Below, piece after piece: positions 16,261 through 24,979 of a stretch of 64,000 bases of DNA. A program made the translations under genes and the position numbers. The notes beneath the pieces were generated by a model. It did not search any database, was not told where the DNA came from, and saw only the letters and a list, made by a program, of their open reading frames with translations. The DNA lies in contig OZ241898.1 in NCBI GenBank assembly GCA_965203525.1, positions 5,280,658 to 5,344,657 of the forward strand, in the 5' to 3' direction. The stretch comes from WTFV01 sp965203525 (GTDB taxonomy: Bacteria; Acidobacteriota; Vicinamibacteria; Vicinamibacterales; UBA8438). The stretch's first letter is position 1. Every line of letters begins with the position of its first letter.

Positions 16261-16610
16261 GAGCGGATCGAAGGCGCCCACCGGAACGGCGCGGGCGCCA
16301 CAAGCCACCTGTCCGTCCCGGCCAGAGGAGCGGATCGAAGGCGCCGTCCGGAACGGCACGGGCGCCGTAGCGGTCGAAGTCGCCTTGTCCGTCCCAGCCG
16401 AGGAGCAGACCGAAAGGCGCTCAGTGGAACCGCGCGGGCGCCGCAACGGTCGAAGCCGCCTGTCCGCCCGGCCCGGGGGGAGCGGATCGAAGGCGCTCAC
16501 CGGAACGGAGCAGCCAAGGGAGCGGATCGAAGGCGCTCACCGGAACGGCGTGGGCGCCGCGGCGGTCGAAGGCCGCCCTATTCGTCCCAGCCGAGGAGCG
16601 GATCGATCGC
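16261..16610. repeat. six-copy array derived from the 3' end of the M1 peptidase gene
   Basis: GAGCGGATCGAAGGCGCYC plus CGGAACGG and GTCCGTCCCAGCCGAG recurs starting at 16261, 16328, 16403, 16480, 16520 and 16596 (spacings 67, 75, 77, 40, 76). The last copy lies inside the M1 peptidase gene and encodes its final residues (IDPLLGWDE); the others are detached, degenerate copies filling the 16119-16577 gap. Confidence 0.92.
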
Positions 16611-18455
16611 AGCGGCGGCGATCGGGTGGTAGCCCGGCCGGGCCCGGCGGTAGATCGCGCGCGCCCGCTCGCGGCCGGCCGGGGTGGCGGCCAGCGCCGC
16701 GTACAGCGGCAGGATCAGCTTCCGCCGGCCGATCCCGAGGAGGTAGCGTTCGAGACGGGCGTCAGCGGGGCGGTACGCGTTGCGGACGGCGATCAGCAGC
16801 CACTGGTGGGCGATCTCGGCGTTCGGGGCGTCGGTGAGACCGAACGCGGCGTCCAGTTCGGCCATCTGCGCCGATTCGAGGCGCGCCGGCAGAACGCCGA
16901 GGAAGTGGAGCCATTCCTGCGTCGTCCAGGCCGCCGCCGCCAGCCCGGCGGCCCGCGTTTCCCCGGCCGCCCAGCGCGCCGCCGCGGTCTCGACGGCGTC
17001 GAACGCCGCGGACGCCGGCCGCGGCGCGCCGGCCGGCAGTCCGGGGGCGCGCACCCACTCCTCCACCGGCACGGCGGCCAGCGCCGGATCGTCGAGCAGA
17101 TGCCCGGCCGCGTAGGCCAGAAAGTCGGCGGTCGTGACGCTCCGGAACGCGAAGCGGTCGAAGTAGCCGCGCAGGAACGCGTCGAACCGCTCGCGGCCGG
17201 CCGCCTCCTCCAGACGGCGGAGGAACAGGGCGCCCTTCTCGTAGGGCACCTGCGTCATCCCGGCGTCGGGGTCGCGGCCGGCGAGATCGACGTGCAGGAT
17301 CTCGTCGGCGTCGTCCAGCCGCTCGAAGTCGGCGCGCAGCGCCCGGAGACCGAGCACCGCCTCCATCGCCGCGCGCTCCGGCCCGTACACCTCCTCGACG
17401 ATGCGGCGCTCCAGGTAGACCGTGAAGCCCTCGTTCAGCCAGAAGTCGCGCCAGGTGGCGTTGGTCACCAGGTTCCCGGACCACGAATGGGCCAGCTCGT
17501 GGGCCACCAGCGAGACCAGGCTCCGGTCGCCGGCCAGGATCGTCGGCGTCGCGAAGGTCAGCCGGGGGTTCTCCATGCCCCCGAACGGGAAGCTGGGCGG
17601 CAGCACGAGCAGGTCGTAGCGCTCCCAGCGGTAGGGGCCGTACAGCCGCTCGGCCGCCGCCAGCATCGACTCGGTGTCGGCGAACTCGTCCGCCGCCGCC
17701 TCCACCACGGACGGCTCGGCGTAGACGCCGGTCCGCGCGCCGAGCGGACGGAACGCGAGGTCGCCGGCGGCCAGCGCGATCAGGTACGACGGGATCGGCT
17801 GCGGCATGTCGAAGCGGTAGTCGCCGTCGGCCGGGGCGTCCGGATCGTTGGCGGCGCTCATCACCGCCCGCAGCCCCTCCGGCGTGCGGATGCGGGCGCC
17901 GTAGGTCACCCGCACGGCCGGGCTGTCCTGCAGCGGGATCCAGCTTCGCGCATGGATCGCCTGCGACTGCGTGAACAGGAAGGGATGCGCGCCGCCGGCG
18001 GTCTGCTCCGGGGTCAGCCACTGCAGGCCCGAGGCCTCGGGGCTCGTCTCGTACGCCACCCGGACGCGGGTCGCCGGCGGCGGGAGGACCACCGTGAGCG
18101 CGGCGCCGAGGACCGGGTCGGCCGCGGCCAGCGAGTACGTGGCGGCGTCGAAGCCGCCGGTGGGGGACCAGCTCTCCACCGCGGTGATCGTCAGCTCGCG
18201 CGTGTCGAGCACCAGCGCGTCCGCGTCCTCCCGCGGGCGGTCGAACGAAAGCATCGCCGATCCGCGCAGCCGCCGCTCGTCGAACCGGACCTCCAGATCG
18301 AGCTCGACGTGGGTGACCCGGATCTCTCCGTCGTCGGCGTACGAATGGAGATCGCGCCGCGCCGGATCGTCCGGCGGCGCGCCGGTGGCGGACGGCCCGG
18401 AGTCACAGGCCACGGCGGCGCACGCCAGCGACAGCGCGAACGGGAGTCGTGACAT
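16578..18455 (-). CDS. M1-family metallo-aminopeptidase, LTA4-hydrolase-like
   Basis: A 625-residue exported enzyme, probably a lipoprotein (LSLAC/AVAC near residue 13-17). The M1 core is complete: the exopeptidase motif GGMENPR, the zinc site HELAHSWSGN with the third ligand 19 residues on in NEGFTVYLE, and the downstream catalytic Tyr region QVPYEKGALFL. The C-terminal helical part (WTTQEWLHFLGVLP, AEIAHQWLLIAVRNAYRP) matches the leukotriene-A4-hydrolase C-terminal domain. It removes N-terminal residues from peptides in the periplasm. The 3' end is the seed of a downstream repeat array. Confidence 0.93.
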   Translation of the reverse strand: MSRLPFALSLACAAVACDSGPSATGAPPDDPARRDLHSYADDGEIRVTHVELDLEVRFDERRLRGSAMLSFDRPREDADALVLDTRELTITAVESWSPTGGFDAATYSLAAADPVLGAALTVVLPPPATRVRVAYETSPEASGLQWLTPEQTAGGAHPFLFTQSQAIHARSWIPLQDSPAVRVTYGARIRTPEGLRAVMSAANDPDAPADGDYRFDMPQPIPSYLIALAAGDLAFRPLGARTGVYAEPSVVEAAADEFADTESMLAAAERLYGPYRWERYDLLVLPPSFPFGGMENPRLTFATPTILAGDRSLVSLVAHELAHSWSGNLVTNATWRDFWLNEGFTVYLERRIVEEVYGPERAAMEAVLGLRALRADFERLDDADEILHVDLAGRDPDAGMTQVPYEKGALFLRRLEEAAGRERFDAFLRGYFDRFAFRSVTTADFLAYAAGHLLDDPALAAVPVEEWVRAPGLPAGAPRPASAAFDAVETAAARWAAGETRAAGLAAAAWTTQEWLHFLGVLPARLESAQMAELDAAFGLTDAPNAEIAHQWLLIAVRNAYRPADARLERYLLGIGRRKLILPLYAALAATPAGRERARAIYRRARPGYHPIAAAAIDPLLGWDE

Positions 18456-18500
18456 CGGGTTCGGCGGAGCCGCGCGCACGGGCCGCCGGACGCGGCGCAT

Positions 18501-18600
18501 GCGGCGGCCCGGGTCGCCGCATGCCGGGCCGCGCGGGCGGCCGCGGAAGATGCGCGCCATGCGGCGCGGCGAAGCGGCGGCCCGGGCGCGGCGGATCCCG
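18501..18600. repeat. 73-bp spaced repeat between M1 peptidase and aldolase genes
   Basis: GCGGCGGCCCGGG occurs at 18501 and 18574 (period 73) along with a second, looser match (ATGCGGCG). The 18456-18619 gap holds nothing else that I can identify. Confidence 0.5.
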
Positions 18601-18619
18601 GGCCGCCGGCAGCGCACGT

Positions 18620-19570
18620 TTACCAGGGCATCCGGCGGTTGGTGTGCCGGCGCCCGCGATCCGCCGCCTCGGGCCCGGGGTTGGAGCCGATGCGCACGCC
18701 CTCGTCGATCATCGCGATGATGTTGTCGCCGTTCATCGAGTTGAGGAACGGCACGCCGGCCTTCTTCGTCGCCTCGAAGACCCGCGCGCGGGCGTCCGCG
18801 AGCACCCGCGGCATCCGGGCGCGCTGGACGTTGTACGACATCGACATGTCGCCCGGGCCCCACTCGGCGAACCCGACGCCCGGCACGCCGACGCTCGCCT
18901 CGGAGTTCTCGAGCGCGTGGCGGTCCTCGATCTTCAGGCCGACCAGGATCTCGCCGTCCGGATTGAGCGGCCACGTGTCGGCGCGCCGCTGGTACTCCTG
19001 GTTCGACACGCCCCAGATGCGGGCGGCGAACCCCTGGCCGCCGCTGCCGCGGAGCCCTTCGCCGACTCCGTCGGCTTGCGGCGCGTGCGGATAGCGCGCC
19101 GACTGCACGAGGACGCGGACCACCTCCGGCGAGCGCGCGTGCGCGAGGAGCACCCCGTGGACGCCGGAGCCGAGCACCTGCTCGACCATCCAGTAGTTGC
19201 CCCACATCACCTGTTCGTTGATGCCGCCGAACGGCAGCACCGCCACGACGGTCGGCGTGCGGTGGCCGCTCTTCGTCGGCCCGCCGTCCACCAGCCCCTG
19301 CATGAAGCCGCGCAGGTTGTCCATGTTGAAGGGGCTGTGCTCCATGTTGTAGGTGACGTAGTCGGCCCAGGTCTGCGCCAGCCGCACGCCCTCCTCGTAG
19401 CCGCCGCCGTTGACCTGCGTGTAGTAGACCGGCTGGTCCCGCTCGAACAGCTCGATCACCTTGTTGATCCGTTGCGGCGTGTAGACGTCGCCCGACTGCG
19501 CCGGCAGACTGACGACGGCGAGCAGCGTGAATCCGAGCAACGCGAGTCCGAGCCGTGTGAATCTGCGCAT
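18620..19570 (-). CDS. exported HpcH/HpaI-type aldolase or citrate-lyase-like protein
   Basis: A 316-residue protein. AGGAGGAGGGAAGG precedes ATG 19570. Residues 1-26 are a signal peptide (LGLALLGFTLLAVVSLPAQS). The rest has the phosphoenolpyruvate-barrel layout of HpcH/HpaI aldolases: VVAVLPFG, WGNYWMVEQVLGSGVHGVLLAHARSPE, the metal ligand in VGLKIEDRHALEN, and the second ligand region FAEWGPGDMSMSY. Family members cleave 2-keto-3-deoxy acids to pyruvate plus an aldehyde and are normally cytoplasmic, so export is unusual. I cannot confirm the substrate. Confidence 0.8.
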   Translation of the reverse strand: MRRFTRLGLALLGFTLLAVVSLPAQSGDVYTPQRINKVIELFERDQPVYYTQVNGGGYEEGVRLAQTWADYVTYNMEHSPFNMDNLRGFMQGLVDGGPTKSGHRTPTVVAVLPFGGINEQVMWGNYWMVEQVLGSGVHGVLLAHARSPEVVRVLVQSARYPHAPQADGVGEGLRGSGGQGFAARIWGVSNQEYQRRADTWPLNPDGEILVGLKIEDRHALENSEASVGVPGVGFAEWGPGDMSMSYNVQRARMPRVLADARARVFEATKKAGVPFLNSMNGDNIIAMIDEGVRIGSNPGPEAADRGRRHTNRRMPW

Positions 19571-19700
19571 GGTCCTTCCCTCCTCCTGGCGCCGTCGGCT
19601 ACCGGAACCGGCGGGCCGCGCGCACCCCGCGGGCCGTCCGCGCATCATAACGCATCGCCGGCCCCGCCCCTCCGGCCGGCCCGCGCCGAACCGCCGCGGC

Positions 19701-19930
19701 CGCCGGTCCGCCGCCCGGGGCTCGGGAAGGCTGCCGCTGCGAGTGGTGCCGGCACCCTGACGCCGCCGCGTCCGCCGGTCCGCCGCCCGGGATCGGGAGT
19801 AAGATGGCGGCCCATGAGAACGCTCGCCACCCGCCGCCGCCGCGCCGCGCAGTCGCGCCCGCCCGATGCCGGCCACCTCGACGGAATGAGAACGCTCGCC
19901 ACCCGCCGCCGCGCCGCGGGCGCCGCCCCG
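19701..19930. repeat. two 72-bp spaced duplications before the sigma factor gene
   Basis: CGCCGGTCCGCCGCCCGGG occurs at 19701 and 19773 (period 72). ATGAGAACGCTCGCCACCCG occurs at 19814 and 19886 (period 72). The gap 19571-19992 has no gene; the ORF-like ATGs in the repeats have no ribosome site. Confidence 0.9.
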
Positions 19931-19992
19931 GTACGCCGTGGGACCGTGACGCGGCGGCGCGCCCCGCGGACCGCGCGGGCCGTTCCAGCGGC

Positions 19993-20571
19993 ATGAGCGA
20001 CTCCAGCCGCGCGAACGAGCCGGCCGACCGCGCGAACCGGCAGGAGGGCGCGGCGCTGGCCGAGCTGATGCCGCTGGTCTACGACGAGTTGCGGCGCATT
20101 GCGCGCGGCTATCTCGGCCGCGAGCGGCGGGCGCACACCCTGCAGCCGACGGCGCTCGTCAACGAGGCCTGCCTGCGCCTGCTCAAGGACCGCAAGCAGG
20201 ACTGGCGGACGCGCGCCCAGGTGATCGGCATCGCCGCGGTCGCGATGCGGCAGATCCTGGTCGAGGCGGCCCGCGCCCGCGCGGCGCGGAAGCGGGGAGG
20301 CGGCGCCGACCGGGTGACGCTGGACGAAGGGATGGTCGCCGGCGGCACGCAACCGGTGGACGTGCTGGCGGTGGACGCCGCGCTGCGCAGGCTGGCGGAG
20401 ATCGACGCCGAGCGGGCGCGGCTGGTGGAGCTACGGTTCTTCGGCGGGTTGACCATCACCGAGTCCGCCGCGGTCCTCGGCGTCTCCCCGGCCACCGTCA
20501 AGCGGCACTGGGCGGTGGCCAGGGCGTGGCTCCAGCGCGAGATCACCGGTGGCGGCGCCGATGGACGCTGA
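19993..20571 (+). CDS. ECF-subfamily RNA polymerase sigma factor (acidobacterial type)
   Basis: A 192-residue sigma factor with region 2 (LMPLVYDELRRIARGYLGRE...TALVNEACLRLL) and region 4 (VELRFFGGLTITESAAVLGVSPATVKRHWAVARAWLQ). The LxPTALVNEAxLRL phrase is typical of the ECF group common in Acidobacteria and Planctomycetes. Instead of an anti-sigma gene it is followed, with an 11-base overlap, by a membrane Ser/Thr kinase, so kinase signalling probably controls it. Confidence 0.93.
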   Translation: MSDSSRANEPADRANRQEGAALAELMPLVYDELRRIARGYLGRERRAHTLQPTALVNEACLRLLKDRKQDWRTRAQVIGIAAVAMRQILVEAARARAARKRGGGADRVTLDEGMVAGGTQPVDVLAVDAALRRLAEIDAERARLVELRFFGGLTITESAAVLGVSPATVKRHWAVARAWLQREITGGGADGR

Positions 20572-22264
20572 GCGCTGGCGGCGGATCAACGAGCTGTTCC
20601 ACGCGGCGCTCGAACGCGGCCCGGCCGCGCGCGGCGCGTTCCTCGACGAAGCGTGCGCCGGCGATCCGGATCTGCGCGCCGAGGTGGCGTCGCTGCTCCG
20701 GATGCGCACCGGGCCGGGCGTCGTCGACCGGCCGGCGCTGGAAGCCGTCCCCGATCTGCTGCCCTCCGCGGACGCCGACCCGCTGATCGGCCGGCGTCTC
20801 GGCCCCTACGAGGTGACCGGCCTCCTCGGACGCGGCGGGATGGGAGTCGTCTACCTCGGTCTCGACACCCGGCTCCGGCGGCCGGTCGCCATCAAGGCGC
20901 TGCCCCCGGCGCTGATGCACGACGGCCGCCTGCGGGCCCGTCTGCGGCGCGAGGCGCTGGCGGCCGCGGCCCTTTCGCATCCCGGCATCGCGACCGTCTT
21001 CGCGTTCGAAGAGTTCGACGGGCAGCTCTGTCTCGTCCAGGAGTACGTCCCGGGCCCCACGCTGCGCGCGACGATGAAGCGGCGCGCGGGGCGGCCGGCG
21101 ATCGCCGAGAGCGTGTCCATCGCCCTCGACGTCGCGCGGGCGCTGGCCGCGGCGCACGCGCACGGCATCCTGCACCGCGACCTGAAGCCGGAGAACGTGC
21201 TGCGCGCGCCGGACGGCGGGATCAAGGTGGTCGATTTCGGACTCGCGCGGTTCGAGCCGGGCGCCGCGCCCGACGACGCCGAACGGCTGACCCTGCCTGA
21301 CGCGGTGCCCGGCACCCCCGGCTACATGGCGCCGGAGGTCCTGCGCGGGGACCCGGTCGACGCGCGGGTCGACCAGTTCTCGTTCGGCGTGCTGCTCCAC
21401 GAGCTGGTCACCGGAGAACGTCCCTTCGGGGGCGCGGACGACGCCGCGGCGGCAGCGCGAATCCTCGCGGCGGAGCCGGCCGGCGGCGGTCCCGTCAGCC
21501 CGGAGTGTCCCGCGCCGCTCGCCCGCGTCATCGCCACCTGCCTCGCCGGGGCGCCGCGCGACCGGTACCGGACGACCGAGGCGCTCGTGACGGCGCTCGA
21601 GGCGGCCCGCGACGCCGTCGCGGCGGACGCGGTCGGCGCCGGCGCGGCGTCGCACCCGGCCCGCCGGCCCGCCGCCGTCCCTGCGCGTGCCGAGACGGGC
21701 GCAGCCGGCGCCGGCGCGGCGCCGCACCCGGAAAGCCGGCCGACGCCCGCCGGCGACACGCCTGCGCAGGCGGCCGCGCCGGGCCCGCCGCGGCCCCCGG
21801 ACGCCGCGCCGGCCGGCGACTCCGCGGCGACCGCCGGCGAGGGGAACGGCGCGCAGGCCGCGCCGCGCTGGTGGTGGCAGTTTCACCAGGTGGCGGTGAG
21901 CGTCGTCTATGCGCTGATGCTCCACCCCGTCTGGCGGGCGCGGGACTGGCTCCCCGCTCCCTGGGGGCTGGTGACGTTCATGACCGCGGTGGCGGTGGTC
22001 GGGGCCGCCGTCAACCTGCGGCTCCACCTCTGGTTCACGTCGCGCGTCTATCCGGCCCAGCTCGCCGCCCAGCGCCGGGCGTCGGCCGTCTGGAAGCGGC
22101 TGCTGGACACCGCCTTCGCGGTGCTGCTGCTGTCGATGGCGGCCGCCATCGCCCCCGCGCGCCCCCGCTGGGCCGCGTTCTTCATCGTCATGGCCGTTTC
22201 CAGCGCCCTGAGCGCGCGCGTGATGGAGCCGGCCACGACGCGCGCGGCGTTCCCCGACGACTGA
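20561..22264 (+). CDS. membrane-anchored Ser/Thr protein kinase
   Basis: A 567-residue protein overlapping the sigma gene end; I choose ATG 20561 rather than GTG 20549. An N-terminal helical segment of ~75 residues (RWRRINELFHAALERG...DPDLRAEVASLL) is the usual linker in acidobacterial kinases. The Hanks-type kinase domain has GRGGMGVVY (P-loop), VAIK, HRDLKPEN (catalytic loop), DFGLA and GYMAPE. After an Ala/Pro-rich linker, three or four membrane helices follow (VVYALMLHPVW, GLVTFMTAVAVVGAAVNL, LLDTAFAVLLLSMAAAI, AAFFIVMAVSSAL). It likely phosphorylates the coupled sigma factor or its partners. Confidence 0.93.
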   Translation: MDAERWRRINELFHAALERGPAARGAFLDEACAGDPDLRAEVASLLRMRTGPGVVDRPALEAVPDLLPSADADPLIGRRLGPYEVTGLLGRGGMGVVYLGLDTRLRRPVAIKALPPALMHDGRLRARLRREALAAAALSHPGIATVFAFEEFDGQLCLVQEYVPGPTLRATMKRRAGRPAIAESVSIALDVARALAAAHAHGILHRDLKPENVLRAPDGGIKVVDFGLARFEPGAAPDDAERLTLPDAVPGTPGYMAPEVLRGDPVDARVDQFSFGVLLHELVTGERPFGGADDAAAAARILAAEPAGGGPVSPECPAPLARVIATCLAGAPRDRYRTTEALVTALEAARDAVAADAVGAGAASHPARRPAAVPARAETGAAGAGAAPHPESRPTPAGDTPAQAAAPGPPRPPDAAPAGDSAATAGEGNGAQAAPRWWWQFHQVAVSVVYALMLHPVWRARDWLPAPWGLVTFMTAVAVVGAAVNLRLHLWFTSRVYPAQLAAQRRASAVWKRLLDTAFAVLLLSMAAAIAPARPRWAAFFIVMAVSSALSARVMEPATTRAAFPDD

Positions 22265-22309
22265 GCCCGCCGGCCGTCGCCCGGCGTCGTGACGGCCGGT
22301 CCGCGGCTA

Positions 22310-22568
22310 GCCGAGATCCGGCCGGGACCCGGAGCCGGCAACCCGCGGCCGGCTACTGGTGCCCGAGCACCGGATGCGGCACGTACGGCGCTTCGAGCGC
22401 GCGGCATTCGTCGTCGTCGAGCGTGACGTCGAACGCCGCCACGGCGTCGTCGAGATGCCGCATCTTCGTCACGCCGACGATCGGCGCGGTCACGCCGGGC
22501 TGGCGGAGGATCCAGGCCAGCGCGATCTGCGCCGGCGTGACGCCGCGCCGGCGCGCCAGATCGGCGAC
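22310..22568 (-). pseudogene. detached 3' end of the aldo/keto reductase gene (left copy of a 259-bp direct repeat)
   Basis: This stretch is about 95% identical to 24938-25195, which is the 3' end and trailer of the intact aldo/keto reductase gene, with one 1-bp indel. It would encode the residues from about LARRRGVTPAQIALAWILRQ to the C-terminus. It marks the left boundary of the AbiE island. Confidence 0.92.
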
Positions 22569-22801
22569 GGCGCAGACTGTAGTCCGCGGGTTCGCGTTCC
22601 AGGGCGAAGTCGAGATCCTCGGAGTAGCGCGGCAGGCTGAAGAGGAACCGCAGGCACGTGCCCCCCTGGAAGGCCAGCGCGGTCATGGCGCCGGCGCGCT
22701 GCAGCGCCCCCGAGGATGCGCGCCTGCAGATACTCGCGCGCGAGGTTCCGACCCTGCAGCGGGTCGCGTCCCCGCACGAGCTGCTCGAGATGATCCTTCA
22801 C
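22569..22801 (-). pseudogene. AbiEii-type nucleotidyltransferase toxin, truncated and frameshifted
   Basis: The start GTG 22801 overlaps the AbiEi stop as GTGA. The reading begins VKDHLEQLVRGRDPLQGRNLAREYLQARILG, then an extra G in a G-run near 22712 shifts frame, and the family motif AFQGGTCLRFLFSLPRYSEDLDFALE (nucleotidyltransferase GG-x-L-R plus DLDF) continues in another frame. After ~77 codons it breaks off into the aldo/keto reductase remnant at 22568; normal AbiEii proteins are about 270-300 residues. The toxin cannot be functional. Confidence 0.85.
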
Positions 22802-23433
22802 AGCGCCTCGTACGCCGGCGCCGCGCCGGCGAGGCGGCGCAGGCGCCCGGCGGCGCGGATCAGCTTCGGCGACGCGGCGGTGTCCGCGAACGCTTCCAGG
22901 ACGTCGAGGCGCAACCGCTCGAAGTCGAGGCGCAGCTCCCCGAGGCAGGCCTCTTCGTCGCCGCCCGGTTGCAGGTGGATCAGGTCGAGCAACGCCTTCT
23001 CGGGCGCCGCGACGAAGGCGTGCTGGCCGTCGCCGAGCGCGACGCGGCGGTAGCCGAACAGCAGGCCGGGTTTCAGGTGACGGAACGAGAACCGTCCGAG
23101 GGGGGTGTGGCGCAGCCGCGGCCGGCCGGCCGTGACGCTGGTCACCTCGACCACGTGCTCCGGAATCACGTGCGCGAAGGCCAGCGCCGAGAGGCCGCTG
23201 ACGTACGAACCCGGCGCGAGCCGATTCGCAACGAGAAAGGGATGGGGTGTCCGCTTTCGCCACGGCGGCGCCAGCGCGTACAGTCCCCGCCGTAGCTGCT
23301 GAATCCGTCCGCCGCGCGTCCAGCGCGAGAGCTGGCGGCGCAGGTCGGCCGCGTCGACCGCCCCCGCCAGCAGCAGTCCCGTTTCGAACAGCGGCTCGTC
23401 CGCGACGATCTCGACCAGATCCCGAAAAATCAT
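22798..23433 (-). CDS. AbiEi-type antitoxin / transcriptional regulator
   Basis: A 211-residue protein. It has an N-terminal winged helix (LVEIVADEPLFETGLLLAGAV...RRQLSRWTRGGRIQQLRRGLYAL), then the AbiEi core (PFLVANRLAPGSYVSGLSAL, EVTSVTAGRPR, FSFRHLKP, AFVAAPEKALLDLIHLQP). This is the usual antitoxin of type IV AbiE toxin-antitoxin systems and represses its own operon. I use ATG 23433; an upstream in-frame ATG at 23481 lies in the terminator of the neighbour. Its partner AbiEii is broken, leaving an orphan antitoxin. Confidence 0.85.
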   Translation of the reverse strand: MIFRDLVEIVADEPLFETGLLLAGAVDAADLRRQLSRWTRGGRIQQLRRGLYALAPPWRKRTPHPFLVANRLAPGSYVSGLSALAFAHVIPEHVVEVTSVTAGRPRLRHTPLGRFSFRHLKPGLLFGYRRVALGDGQHAFVAAPEKALLDLIHLQPGGDEEACLGELRLDFERLRLDVLEAFADTAASPKLIRAAGRLRRLAGAAPAYEAL

Positions 23434-23467
23434 CGCAGTAACTTGCCACCAATGGCATCCCGGCTGC

Positions 23468-23517
23468 ACGGATGCCGGCAAGGATTCGGATCCGAACGAA
23501 CCCTTGCCGGCATCCGT
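23468..23517 (-). terminator. long perfect inverted repeat between lipoprotein and AbiEi genes
   Basis: ACGGATGCCGGCAAGG (23468-23483) and CCTTGCCGGCATCCGT (23502-23517) are 16-base perfect arms, with a further small palindrome (TTCGGATCCGAA) in the loop. It begins four bases past the lipoprotein stop and should end that transcript. Confidence 0.8.
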
Positions 23518-23521
23518 TGTC

Positions 23522-24481
23522 CTACCCCGTGGGTTGTGATCTTCCTACTTTTGTCCGATCCGTATCTCGTGGGGTAGTATCGTCCACGCAAGGATTCCAA
23601 ACCGAATTAGTATTCAGACTGGCGCAGTATCTCACTTCGGGCGTCCCTGGGGGGGACCACGTAGACCACCTAACTCGTTCACCCGGTCCGATGATGTCTG
23701 ACCTTATCGCGTAAAACGTCTCCCAAGGATTTTCATAAACATTTGATTTGTAGAACACTCGGAGAGCTCGTTCGCACACATTCTCCAGTTCGAAACGATA
23801 CTGAACCCGGTCACCTACATTTTGCTGTTCCGTCCAATGGATCCTGACACAGTCGGTATAGAACGTTCTGGTTGTTCCGGTTGTTCTACGCGGGTCGGCA
23901 GGATCGTATTCGCCGTAGTTCGGCCATGCGTCGCCCATTCCATCCGAACCTACCGGTTCGCCATCCGCCGCCGGGCAGGGTGCGTTTCTCCAGCCGTCGT
24001 TTCTGTCGTCCGACAACTCGGCCGCGTCGACGACGATCCATCCTTCACAGGAAGCAAGCGGTATCGGTGCCAGTTCCAGTCTGCCCGCCAGTCGCATCGA
24101 ACCTTGCCAGATCGGATCGCCGCACGCCTGCAAGACATGGTGCGGTTCAACCGGGCAGATTCCCACCGTGATCTTGCGGTTGCGATGCGGCCGGCTCGCT
24201 TCGCGCATGCTTCGCATTTCGTCTTCCGTGAGTATCAAGGTCAGCATGCTACCGTCGTAGGAAGCACTGAATTCGTAGGCGTTGAATCCGTCGCGGCTGT
24301 CAGGACGCAGGCCATCGGCATCGAACGACGCCGGCATCGTTCTCACGGACGTTGACAGGCCGGAGGTCGGCGCTTCCGCCATCGTGGCAGACGGCGCGGT
24401 AGGACTGTCTGACTCGCAGCCGAGAACGAATCCGAACGACACCAGCACCAGCACCAGAACGACGTAGTTGAGAGTCCGCAT
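23522..24481 (-). CDS. lipoprotein of unknown function in the accessory island
   Basis: A 319-residue protein. AGGAAAGGGG precedes ATG 24481. A signal peptide with lipobox (VSFGFVLGC, Cys ~22) is followed by a Ser/Thr/Pro linker, then a cysteine-bearing beta-rich region (VGICPVEPHHVLQACGD, CEGWIVVDAAEL, VYYTDCVRIHW-like segment TFYTDCVRIHWTEQQ, FELENVCERALRVFYKSN). GC content is clearly lower (~53%) than the host genes, which supports recent transfer. I recognise no family. It faces the XRE regulator across a 143-base divergent promoter region. Confidence 0.65.
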   Translation of the reverse strand: MRTLNYVVLVLVLVSFGFVLGCESDSPTAPSATMAEAPTSGLSTSVRTMPASFDADGLRPDSRDGFNAYEFSASYDGSMLTLILTEDEMRSMREASRPHRNRKITVGICPVEPHHVLQACGDPIWQGSMRLAGRLELAPIPLASCEGWIVVDAAELSDDRNDGWRNAPCPAADGEPVGSDGMGDAWPNYGEYDPADPRRTTGTTRTFYTDCVRIHWTEQQNVGDRVQYRFELENVCERALRVFYKSNVYENPWETFYAIRSDIIGPGERVRWSTWSPPGTPEVRYCASLNTNSVWNPCVDDTTPRDTDRTKVGRSQPTG

Positions 24482-24587
24482 TGTTCCGTTCCCCTTTCCT
24501 TCCTGTTCCTGTCGTTCGGGCATCGTCCAGTGGGCGTGGCCGGCATGCTCGTTCTGCCACTGTTCCCTCCGGATCAGACACCATAAA

Positions 24588-24603
24588 ATCCCAAAATTGG
24601 GAT
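24588..24603. promoter_or_regulatory. palindromic operator candidate in the divergent promoter region
   Basis: ATCCCAA-AA-TTGGGAT is a perfect 7+7 palindrome 21 bases before the XRE start and within an A/T-rich stretch (CATAAAAT just upstream). Position and symmetry fit a binding site for the adjacent XRE protein. Confidence 0.5.
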
Positions 24604-24624
24604 GTTCAAGGGCAGAGTCTACAT

Positions 24625-24937
24625 ATGATCAGTGGCGCGGTCAACCCCATTCGGGCAAGAGAACATGCGGTTTCGACGTCAGGTAAGGAAATGCGAATCG
24701 CCGCGGGCCTGACGCAGGCGGCGCTCGCTACGCGGCTCGATCGGCCGCGGTCGTTCGTTGCCAAGTACGAAGGTGGCGAGCGTCGGATCGACGTCATCGA
24801 GTTCATCGAGATCGCCGGGGCCATCGGGTTCGATCCGACCGAGTCATCAAGGAATTCGTGTCAGCCGGACAAGAGCCGCATGACGCCTCTGCGCCGTGCG
24901 GCAAGAACGTCAACCTGCCGCGGCGGTCACGCTCCTG
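24625..24937 (+). pseudogene. XRE-family HTH regulator, frameshifted near its C-terminus
   Basis: From ATG 24625 the protein reads REHAVSTSGKEMRIAAGLTQ, ALATRLDRPRSFVAKYEGGE, RRIDVIEFIEIAGAIGFDP, a complete lambda-repressor-like HTH of the short solo-XRE family. After TE (24838-24843) the expected LIKEF continuation is found only in the next frame (ATCAAGGAATTC), so one base has been lost. The normal stop is absent and the reading runs into the aldo/keto reductase duplicate. The HTH itself is intact, so a longer, DNA-binding product may still be made. Confidence 0.7.
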
Positions 24938-24979
24938 GCCGAGATCCGACCGGGACGCGGGGCCGGCAACCCGCGGCGG

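Noticed and set aside
22048..22686. 212-codon minus-strand ORF joining the AbiEii piece to the aldo/keto reductase remnant as a fusion gene
   Set aside because: The aldo/keto reductase part is out of its own frame and the rest is antisense to the kinase gene; it is a junction artefact.
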